A stretch of DNA of 57,307 nt from UBA1494_A sp963973975 (GTDB lineage: Bacteria > Bacteroidota > Bacteroidia > Flavobacteriales_E > Vicingaceae). Shown here one piece after another: positions 1-6,011 of this stretch. The position numbers were made by a program, and so were the translations under genes. The notes under the pieces are model-generated. The model was not told where the DNA came from. It saw nothing but the letters and a program-made list of their open reading frames with translations, and searched no databases. How positions within the stretch are numbered: position 1 is the first letter of the stretch; every line of letters begins with the position of its first letter. The DNA is taken from contig CAXBCF010000020.1 in NCBI GenBank assembly GCA_963973975.1, positions 1 through 57,307 of the forward strand, written 5' to 3'.

Positions 1-700
1 AAGTAGGTTGAGCTACTCCATTAACTTCCCAAGCAACATCTACTGAATCAATCTGATTAATTCCAAAGTTTCCAATAGTTACAACAATGTTATGAGTACC
101 AGCACAAAAAACTCGTGGAGAATCCACCGCCATTAAAGCTGCATCGTTTAAGCCACTAGGGGCTTCAAGAATTTCTATTTCACGAAAATTCAAATTAGAT
201 TGTTGACCTGTTCCGGCTAACCATTGAGTGATTCTAAATCGATCAGTCGTTAGTTTGCCAATTCCAACTCTATTTATACATTGCTGTGGAAGATTGCTAA
301 AGCTTGAATGAGTTACCCAAGCAGTTCCATCCCAATATTGCACAGTTGCTCCTGTTAAAAACCTGCTTGCAATTTCAGCATGGTGAATTACTAAGGTGTC
401 AAAAGTTCTTGCTGTTGGAAAATCCCATTGAATATAATCAACACCAGCAACATTTGAAGGTGGTGTTGCAGTAGATATCCACATTTGTTGTGTCCCACAA
501 GTTCCTAAGTTCAAATCATTTAATGATCCACAGCCTGCAGGCACGGCACCAACTGGACGACAGCCACCACCTCCGCTTCCATCGCCAGTAATTGTTGCTA
601 AAGGGGCAATGTTTGCCTGAGCATTTCCTAGTTGTGGAGCCACGTAAAATAAAGCGCCAACTAAAATACTAGCTAATTTAGAAAGTCTAAATATTTTCAT
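1..700 (-). CDS. secreted protein, discoidin-like N-terminal region (3' end outside window)
   Basis: The reading frame opens at the ATG at 698-700 on the minus strand and runs off the left edge, so only about 233 residues are visible. The N-terminus (MKIFRLSKLASILVGALF, then a cleavage region ending LGNAQA) is a Sec signal peptide. A glycine- and cysteine-containing stretch follows, then a beta-rich part (YIQWDFPTARTFDTLVIHH; VQYWDGTAWV; RFRITQW; FREIEILEAP) that reads like an F5/8 type C/discoidin-type carbohydrate-binding fold. The last visible part (AGTHNIVVTIGNFG) resembles a CARDB-type Ig-like repeat. In Bacteroidota this architecture is typical of large secreted or surface proteins, often T9SS cargo, but the C-terminus that would show a sorting domain is not in the window. 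A TAnnTTTG box lies at 752-759. The domain call is by eye and could be another beta-sandwich. Confidence 0.7.
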   Translation of the reverse strand, partial: MKIFRLSKLASILVGALFYVAPQLGNAQANIAPLATITGDGSGGGGCRPVGAVPAGCGSLNDLNLGTCGTQQMWISTATPPSNVAGVDYIQWDFPTARTFDTLVIHHAEIASRFLTGATVQYWDGTAWVTHSSFSNLPQQCINRVGIGKLTTDRFRITQWLAGTGQQSNLNFREIEILEAPSGLNDAALMAVDSPRVFCAGTHNIVVTIGNFGINQIDSVDVAWEVNGVAQPT

Positions 701-751
701 AATAATAGGGGTTATATAATTTTTTTGTTTAATAAATAGTGATTACAATAT

Positions 752-759
752 CAAATGTA
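752..759 (-). promoter_or_regulatory. putative -7 promoter element
   Basis: On the minus strand this reads TACATTTG, matching the Bacteroidota -7 consensus TAnnTTTG. It lies about 50 bases upstream of the ATG of the secreted protein gene and downstream of the photolyase gene. No convincing -33 TTTG was found at the usual distance. Confidence 0.4.
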
Positions 760-832
760 GAATAAATTTTTGAAATAAATGTTAATTTAAATACAATGGT
801 AATTAAAAAAGAGGTGTGTAATTGCCTAACTT

Positions 833-2242
833 TTAATAATATCTCTCCCAATATGCAGGATTTGCAATGGGTTCAGGATAAATGAATGATTCTATTGCCT
901 TAGAATTTATTTTGTTAAAACTCCAAGGATGGTGAATTTCTGAAGGATTTAAGTGCTTTAATTCTGGAATCCAGAGCTTTATATAGTGTCCATTTGCATC
1001 ATATCGTTTTGCTTGACTGATGATATTGAAATAACGGTCTCTCGGGTCGTTTCCAACTCCAGCGATGTACATCCAGTTTCCATAATTACTGGCTACATCA
1101 TAATCAATTAGTTGAGATTCAAAATATGCTGCACCAATGCGCCAATCCAACCCTAACTCTTTTACTAAAAAGGAAGCTACATTCTGTCTCCCGCGATTAC
1201 TTATGAATCCTGTAGAATTTAATTCGCGTATGTTTGCATCTATAAATGGTATTCCAGTTGTTCCATTCGTCCAATGTTCAATCAATTGTCTATCGACTTT
1301 CCAATCAAACTTTTCATTTTTAATTCCATTTAATTGAAAGATTTTATTGCCGTGTTTTAAGCTGATCATTTTGAAATAATCTCTCCAGATCAATTCAAAA
1401 ATCAGCCAATAAGTTGATTGATTCTTTTTTATCGTTGATTCGTAGTTTTTTACTTCCCAATAAATTTTACGAGGAGAAATACATCCGTTCCATAACCAAA
1501 AAGATAGTTTGGAAGAATAGTTCATGCCCATTAAGCCATTTCTTTTTTCTTTGTAATGGCTTAATTCTTCTGTTTCATAGAAATAATAATTCAGTCGTTT
1601 AAGCGCTTCATCTTCTCCGCCCTTTGCCTTTATAGCAGCCCGTTCATCAATTTGCTTTTCATTTAATCCAAAGGTTGCTAGACTAGGAATTTCTCCACAT
1701 TCAATTTTTGGATTTAGTGGTGGAAGTTTAGTTGGAGTTGTAAATAGCTGTCTAACAAGTGACTCCGTTTCAACTCCTTTTCGGAATTCAGTGAAAATTT
1801 CTGGAGTGTCTTGAAAGGAATGTGGCAAATCTTTAACATGGTACAAAGTACTGCCAAAACTGTAATTAATTGGTTTTTTAAAAACAGTCTCTACAGCTAA
1901 TTGACTTTCAATTTCTTCCTGATGAATGTCTTTGTATGTATAAATGGCGTCAATTGAATAATCTTTGAGTAATAATCCAAGTTCATTTTCAACTTTTCCT
2001 TTTCTAATGATTAAGTTAGAGCCTAGTTTTTGTAAATTCTGCTTTAAGTTAATGACACTTTCAATGAGAAATTGTGCTCTAAAAGAACCGGTTTTCTCAA
2101 AACCAAAAGCTGCTTTTCCAAATTGCTTGTCTTCAAAACAATAAAAAGGAATTATTTGCTCGTGTTTTGAAATTGCTTTGTTCAAAGCTTCATGATCGTG
2201 AATTCTCAAATCATTTCTGAACCAAACTAAGGCTGTACTCAT
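833..2242 (-). CDS. DASH family cryptochrome / deoxyribodipyrimidine photolyase
   Basis: This 469-residue flavoprotein belongs to the cryptochrome/photolyase superfamily. DASH members bind FAD and often methenyltetrahydrofolate, and use blue light to repair cyclobutane pyrimidine dimers, best shown in single-stranded DNA. Residues 1-130 are the alpha/beta photolyase domain (ALVWFRNDLRIHDHEAL). The FAD-binding half contains GMNYSSKLSFWLWNG, FELIWRDYFKM, GIPFIDANIREL, TGFISNRGRQNVASFLV, DYDVASNYGNWMY and GVGNDPRDRYFNI. The last two blocks are strongly DASH-like. Length is normal for bacterial DASH proteins. The ATG overlaps the stop codon of the upstream DUF2256 gene (ATGA), so the two are very likely co-transcribed and translationally coupled. 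The family call is secure; the precise substrate (ssDNA or dsDNA) cannot be read from sequence. Confidence 0.93.
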   Translation of the reverse strand: MSTALVWFRNDLRIHDHEALNKAISKHEQIIPFYCFEDKQFGKAAFGFEKTGSFRAQFLIESVINLKQNLQKLGSNLIIRKGKVENELGLLLKDYSIDAIYTYKDIHQEEIESQLAVETVFKKPINYSFGSTLYHVKDLPHSFQDTPEIFTEFRKGVETESLVRQLFTTPTKLPPLNPKIECGEIPSLATFGLNEKQIDERAAIKAKGGEDEALKRLNYYFYETEELSHYKEKRNGLMGMNYSSKLSFWLWNGCISPRKIYWEVKNYESTIKKNQSTYWLIFELIWRDYFKMISLKHGNKIFQLNGIKNEKFDWKVDRQLIEHWTNGTTGIPFIDANIRELNSTGFISNRGRQNVASFLVKELGLDWRIGAAYFESQLIDYDVASNYGNWMYIAGVGNDPRDRYFNIISQAKRYDANGHYIKLWIPELKHLNPSEIHHPWSFNKINSKAIESFIYPEPIANPAYWERYY

Positions 2243-2385
2243 GTTTTGCTTTTATTTTTTCGGCAACGCTCACTACAATAAACTACTTCATCCCAATTCT
2301 TTTCCCATTTTTTACGCCATGAAAAGGGTCGTTGACAAATCGGACAGGTTTTAGAAGAAAGGTTTATTTTTTTAATTTTTTGCAA
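2239..2385 (-). CDS. DUF2256 small zinc-ribbon-like protein
   Basis: This 48-residue protein contains KTCPICQRPFSWRKKW followed by VVYCSERCRKNK. The CxxC...CxxxC arrangement with RPF-WRKKW is the hallmark of DUF2256, a small putative zinc-binding family. It starts at TTG (2383-2385), the only usual start codon after an in-frame TAA, and its TGA overlaps the ATG of the photolyase gene. DUF2256 proteins are frequently encoded next to photolyase/cryptochrome genes, and the ATGA overlap here supports a joint function, although no biochemical role is known to me. The sequence match is clear; the exact start is less certain. Confidence 0.85.
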   Translation of the reverse strand: MQKIKKINLSSKTCPICQRPFSWRKKWEKNWDEVVYCSERCRKNKSKT

Positions 2386-2399
2386 TGCTTAAGCAATTG

Positions 2400-2416
2400 T
2401 AAAGTAGTCTACTTTA
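2400..2416. promoter_or_regulatory. 17-bp palindrome upstream of the DUF2256-photolyase operon
   Basis: TAAAGTAG-T-CTACTTTA is a perfect inverted repeat with 8-bp arms and a 1-bp centre. It ends 15 bp upstream of the TTG start of the DUF2256 gene. Its position and symmetry fit an operator for a dimeric regulator of the light-repair operon, but no cognate regulator is identified. Confidence 0.4.
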
Positions 2417-2553
2417 GTTTTAAGGCTGCTTTAACAACGAATTAAATAGGATTGTTTTAATATAAGAATTCAATAACCTAGCGATAACTGTGGCATCATT
2501 ACTTCACACCGACTTTTGCGGCAAAATTTTTAAACCTCAAAAAACAAACGGTA

Positions 2554-3021
2554 ATGAGAACCAAATTAAGCCTTCAAAAAATTTCTTTTTTTATAGGGCT
2601 AACTATTTTTAGCTTACAAACTTCAGCACAATGTAAGGGATTTGTGAAAAGAGCTGACTTTTCTGCATTAGCAGCATTCGAGTATTGTGGAAATGTACGC
2701 GCAGCAAAAATGTATTCTGGCGATGAAGCCAAGCTGAATCAAAAAGTAGAAGTGGGGAAACGCTATCGAATTGTGATGAATAACCAAAAATTTCTTGGTG
2801 ATGTAAACATCTCGATAAAGGATGAAAAAGGAAAATCGCTTGGCAGTGAAGTTGTATCAGAAGACACGAATTATTGGGAAGTAATGGTGAGTGAAAACCA
2901 AACCATTTACATTTACCTTAAGGCACCAAAAGAAGAAAGCACTGTTGGCATTGTGAGTTCAGGTTGTGTTGCTTTGGCAGTAGGAGAATTAGATAACGAA
3001 GAATTGGTTGTTTATCCTTAA
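2554..3021 (+). CDS. hypothetical secreted protein
   Basis: I do not recognise this 155-residue protein. It has a clear signal peptide (hydrophobic core around residues 10-22, ending LQTSAQ) and would be periplasmic or secreted. The mature part has three cysteines (27, 45 and 138), a lysine-rich middle, and beta-strand-like segments (YRIVMNNQKFLGDVNISIKD; TIYIYLKAP), suggesting a small beta-sandwich. The stop codon overlaps the stop of the convergent gene at 3018-3284. A box close to the -7 consensus (GACTTTTG, 2511-2518) lies about 35 bases upstream of the ATG. Only the coding status and export signal are well supported. Confidence 0.75.
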   Translation: MRTKLSLQKISFFIGLTIFSLQTSAQCKGFVKRADFSALAAFEYCGNVRAAKMYSGDEAKLNQKVEVGKRYRIVMNNQKFLGDVNISIKDEKGKSLGSEVVSEDTNYWEVMVSENQTIYIYLKAPKEESTVGIVSSGCVALAVGELDNEELVVYP

Positions 3022-3284
3022 GCAGCTCGATAAATAATGTGAATATTTTGCGGTGAAAAATCACAAGTTACTCCTTCAATCACAACATGCCAAGAACCAT
3101 CTACTGGTTTTTCGAAATGACAATACTGATCTTTCACCTCTAAATGAAGTCCTTTGTATGCTTCATTTTTGCGATAAGCATTGAAATTATCCTCATCTAA
3201 TAAGGTTACTTTGTATTCATCTGGTAGTTCAATGCCAATGAATCCGGGGTAACTGCCTCTAATTTTATGATGTATTCGATTCAT
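3018..3284 (-). CDS. small protein resembling DUF1883
   Basis: This 88-residue protein has no signal peptide. Its pattern (VTLLDEDNFNAYRKN, a central YKGL segment, then GSWHVVIEG) resembles DUF1883 proteins, which carry a short variable residue stretch followed by a G-[ST]-W-[HN]-V-V-[IV]-[DE] strand. DUF1883 has no established function but is found attached to TIR or other signalling domains in some bacteria. Here it stands alone. The stop codon overlaps the convergent upstream gene through a shared TTAA. The family assignment is by eye and could be wrong; coding status is likely. Confidence 0.6.
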   Translation of the reverse strand: MNRIHHKIRGSYPGFIGIELPDEYKVTLLDEDNFNAYRKNEAYKGLHLEVKDQYCHFEKPVDGSWHVVIEGVTCDFSPQNIHIIYRAA

Positions 3285-3336
3285 TTTGCTAATTATTTTA
3301 GGAATTAGTATTTTTACGACTCAAATATACTAGTTT

Positions 3337-3352
3337 TTTTAGTTTACTAAAA
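3337..3352. promoter_or_regulatory. inverted repeat, candidate operator of the XRE/S24 regulator
   Basis: TTTTAGT-TT-ACTAAAA is a perfect inverted repeat (7-bp arms, 2-bp spacer) ending 16 bp upstream of the regulator's ATG. A 6-bp ACTAGT palindrome sits just upstream at 3329-3334. XRE/S24 repressors commonly bind such sites in their own promoters, so autoregulation is the simplest reading. Confidence 0.4.
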
Positions 3353-3368
3353 TATTTAGCATTATTTC

Positions 3369-4151
3369 ATGAATTATTTAGCAAAGAATTTAAAATTTTT
3401 GAGAAAAGAGAAGGGCTTAACGCAGTCGGATTTCGCTTTAAAAATAGGAATCAATCGACCAAAAGTTGGCTCTTACGAAGAAGGCAGAGCAGAACCAACT
3501 TTGGAAACCCTTCAAACAATTTCTCATTTTTTTAAACTTCGCTTAGATGACTTACTCGAAAAAGACCTTAGCCGCAAAAAACAGAAAATCCCGAAAGATT
3601 ATAACGGAAATGATTTGCGAGTGCTGCCAATACTAGTTAATGAATCGCAAAAAGAATACATAAGTTTAGTGCCGATAAAGGCAGCTGCAGGGTATCTTAA
3701 TGGGTTTTCAGATCCCGAATTTGTTGAAGAATTGCCTCATTTTAATTTGCCTTTTCAAGAGGTTTCTCAAGGAACTTTTCGAGCATTCCAAATTAAAGGT
3801 GACAGCATGCTGCCAATTCCATCTGGTGCGTTTATTCTAGCTGAGTATCTCGCTGATTGGCAAGAAGTGAAAAATCACCAATGCTATGTATTTATTTCTA
3901 AAAATGAGGGAATAGTTTATAAAAGAGCACTTAATCGACTAAAAGAAGATCAACTTTTTGAATTGCATTCTGACAATAAAATTTATGAACCTTATCAACT
4001 TCAGGCAGAAGAGGTATTAGAAATATGGAAAGCCAAAGGGTTTATTTCTTTTGATTTACCCGATGTTCCAGATGCTACCTTTTCTGTGGATCAACTGTCA
4101 AATATGGTAATGCAACTAAAAAATGACTTGGATCAATTGAAAAAAAATTAA
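3369..4151 (+). CDS. XRE family transcriptional regulator with S24 (LexA/CI-like) peptidase domain
   Basis: This 260-residue protein combines an N-terminal helix-turn-helix (about residues 5-62: LRKEKGLTQSDFALKIGINRP...YEEGRAEPTLETL) with a C-terminal S24 LexA-like domain (about 95-230). The serine nucleophile sits in GDSMLPI and the lysine partner in GIVYKRAL. In LexA/CI-type proteins RecA filaments stimulate self-cleavage; whether this one self-cleaves is not shown. The usual Ala-Gly scissile pair may correspond to AAAGY, near residue 106. A coiled-coil-like tail (MVMQLKNDLDQLKKN) ends the protein. It is followed after 4 bases by the TcmP gene, so it probably controls the downstream pair. 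Confidence 0.85.
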   Translation: MNYLAKNLKFLRKEKGLTQSDFALKIGINRPKVGSYEEGRAEPTLETLQTISHFFKLRLDDLLEKDLSRKKQKIPKDYNGNDLRVLPILVNESQKEYISLVPIKAAAGYLNGFSDPEFVEELPHFNLPFQEVSQGTFRAFQIKGDSMLPIPSGAFILAEYLADWQEVKNHQCYVFISKNEGIVYKRALNRLKEDQLFELHSDNKIYEPYQLQAEEVLEIWKAKGFISFDLPDVPDATFSVDQLSNMVMQLKNDLDQLKKN

Positions 4152-4155
4152 AGAA

Positions 4156-5070
4156 ATGACTAGTAAAAATTTCAATAAGGGAAATACAAATAATTGGGGT
4201 GGTTCATGGACAAATCAGAAGCTTGATTTATTTGAAAAGTATGTGAAAGCATACATAACAATTATGAATAAATATGGTTTTTGGGAGACAATTTACTTTG
4301 ATGGATTTGCAGGAAGTGGAGAAAAGGGGAATGTTGAAAAATTGGAGTTAGACTTATTCTCAATCGAACAAAATACAGTTGATGATGAAGAATTAACTGT
4401 TTATCAAGGTGCAGCAGAAAGGATTCTTAAACTTGAGGAGCCATTTAAGTTTAACTATTACTATTTTATAGAGAAAGATCAAAACAAAGCTAAAATGCTT
4501 AAGAATAAAATTAAAACGATACCAAATGTAGATATTGATAAATGTATTATTCGAGCAGATGATTCTAATCAACAATTAGTTAAACTTGCTGAGGTTCTAA
4601 AAGAAAAGAGAAATAGATATGCGGCACTTATCTTTTTAGATCCTTTTGGCATGCAACTAAATTGGAAGGATATTGAAAAATTAAAAGGTACAAGATCAGA
4701 TATATGGATACTAATACCCTCTGGTATTATTGTTAATCGATTACTTGACAAAAGCCAAAAACTGAGACATATTAAAAAGCTTGAAAATTTTTTTGGACTT
4801 AAGGAAGAAGAAATTTTAAATATTTTTTATCCTAAAAACCATCAGAGCAGTCTCTTCGAAGTAGAAGTCGAATCAAGATCAAAAGTTTCTAATCCAATAA
4901 ATAAAATAACTGAAATTTATGTTGAAAATCTAAATAAAATATGGGATTATGTAACTCAAAGACCATTAATTTTAAAAAATTCTAAGGGAATTCCAATTTT
5001 TCATTTCGTTTTTGCTTCAAATAATAGAAACGCAAGAAAAATTGCAAGTGAAATAATAGATAAAAAATAG
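4156..5070 (+). CDS. tcmP: three-Cys-motif partner protein TcmP
   Basis: This 304-residue protein matches TcmP, named as the genomic partner of the three-Cys DUF5131/Gp37-Gp68 family. Visible features are the N-terminal WTNQKLDLFEKYVKAYI, a YFDGFAGSG loop resembling SAM-binding motif I of Rossmann methyltransferases, and ALIFLDPFGMQLNW, where DPFG sits where methyltransferase motif IV is found. The middle is rich in Lys/Glu/Asn, and base composition is visibly more AT-rich than the tam genes that follow, suggesting acquisition by transfer. It lies 4 bases after the S24 regulator and 4 bases before the DUF5131 gene. Enzymatic activity and substrate are unknown. Family call is confident; methyltransferase-like function is inference. 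Confidence 0.85.
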   Translation: MTSKNFNKGNTNNWGGSWTNQKLDLFEKYVKAYITIMNKYGFWETIYFDGFAGSGEKGNVEKLELDLFSIEQNTVDDEELTVYQGAAERILKLEEPFKFNYYYFIEKDQNKAKMLKNKIKTIPNVDIDKCIIRADDSNQQLVKLAEVLKEKRNRYAALIFLDPFGMQLNWKDIEKLKGTRSDIWILIPSGIIVNRLLDKSQKLRHIKKLENFFGLKEEEILNIFYPKNHQSSLFEVEVESRSKVSNPINKITEIYVENLNKIWDYVTQRPLILKNSKGIPIFHFVFASNNRNARKIASEIIDKK

Positions 5071-5074
5071 TAGA

Positions 5075-5830
5075 ATGGCACAATCAAGTATAGAATGGAC
5101 AGAGTTAACTTGGAATCCAACAACAGGTTGCACTAAGGTTTCTCAAGGTTGCAAATTCTGTTATGCAGAAGTTATGTCTAAGCGATTAAAGTCCATGGGG
5201 ATATCAAAATATAAAGAAGGATTTAAAATTGCACTACATCGAGAAGAGTTAAAAAAACCGTATTCTTGGAAGAAGAGAAAAGTGGTTTTTGTTAACTCTA
5301 TGAGTGATTTATTTCATCCAGAAGTACCTATTAAGTTTATTCAAGATGTTTTTAAAGTGATGAATGAAACGAATCATATCTATCAAGTGTTAACTAAACG
5401 ACCTGAACGTGTTTTAGAAATTCAAGAGAAACTTCATTGGACAGAAAATATTTGGCTGGGAACTTCAGTAGAAGAAGAAAAAGTAGTTGATAGAGCTATT
5501 GCATTATCAACTACTTTTGCTAAAACAAAATTTCTCTCTATTGAACCTTTAATTGGACCAGTTTATTCTTTGAATTTAACAAATATTGATTGGGTAATAG
5601 TTGGTGGTGAATCAGGACCTAAAGCTAGACCTTTACAAGCAGACTGGGTGAAAAAGATTAAAGATCAGTGCTTGATTAGTAATACACCATTTTTTTTTAA
5701 ACAATGGGGGAAACCAAAATTTAATGTAAATCAAGAAGATCCTACCATTCAAAAAACACATCCATTACACGCTAAAGGGGGGTGTGAGCTTGAAGGTCAA
5801 ATTTTTAGGCAGATGCCGACTTTTGTTTGA
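5075..5830 (+). CDS. DUF5131 / phage Gp37-Gp68 family three-Cys protein
   Basis: This 251-residue protein opens with SSIEWTELTWNPTTGC, then a CX6CX2C cluster at Cys19, Cys26 and Cys29 (GCTKVSQGCKFCYAE), recalling a radical-SAM-type iron-sulfur site although spaced differently from CX3CX2C. Further family landmarks are FVNSMSDLFHPEVP, YQVLTKRPERV, LGTSVE, FLSIEPLIGP, VIVGGESGPKARPL and FFFKQWG. Homologues occur in phages and bacterial mobile regions, commonly beside TcmP as here. The reaction is unknown. The TcmP partner and the upstream S24 regulator form a three-gene cassette with 4-base gaps. The family assignment is strong; a role in nucleic-acid modification or repair is speculation. Confidence 0.88.
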   Translation: MAQSSIEWTELTWNPTTGCTKVSQGCKFCYAEVMSKRLKSMGISKYKEGFKIALHREELKKPYSWKKRKVVFVNSMSDLFHPEVPIKFIQDVFKVMNETNHIYQVLTKRPERVLEIQEKLHWTENIWLGTSVEEEKVVDRAIALSTTFAKTKFLSIEPLIGPVYSLNLTNIDWVIVGGESGPKARPLQADWVKKIKDQCLISNTPFFFKQWGKPKFNVNQEDPTIQKTHPLHAKGGCELEGQIFRQMPTFV

Positions 5831-5936
5831 CTCTAAAAAAAGCTGCTTTTAAAAACTCTCCTTTGTCTAGTTACACTATTTCTTAAGTTTAATTCTGTCC
5901 TTTTTTTGCTTTAAGGTTTAATTCTTGCAGCTATCC

Positions 5937-5944
5937 TACCTTTG
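5937..5944 (+). promoter_or_regulatory. putative -7 element for tamB-tamL
   Basis: TACCTTTG is an exact match to TAnnTTTG. It lies 17 bases upstream of the extended tamB frame (5961) and 68 bases upstream of the TTG at 6012. A matching -33 is not obvious. Confidence 0.45.
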
Positions 5945-6011
5945 TATCAAACTATAGTTTATTAAACTGCTCAAAAAATTTTTTAGAACAATATTAAAAA
6001 TCATTAGCATA

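Noticed and set aside
5075..5830. Prophage remnant suggested by the Gp37/Gp68 family name
   Set aside because: No integrase, capsid or tail genes and no attachment-site-like repeats are visible; it is better read as part of a TcmP cassette.
5838..5850. Hairpin AAAAGC-T-GCTTTT after the DUF5131 gene
   Set aside because: The loop would be one base and the stem very weak, so it is not a credible terminator.
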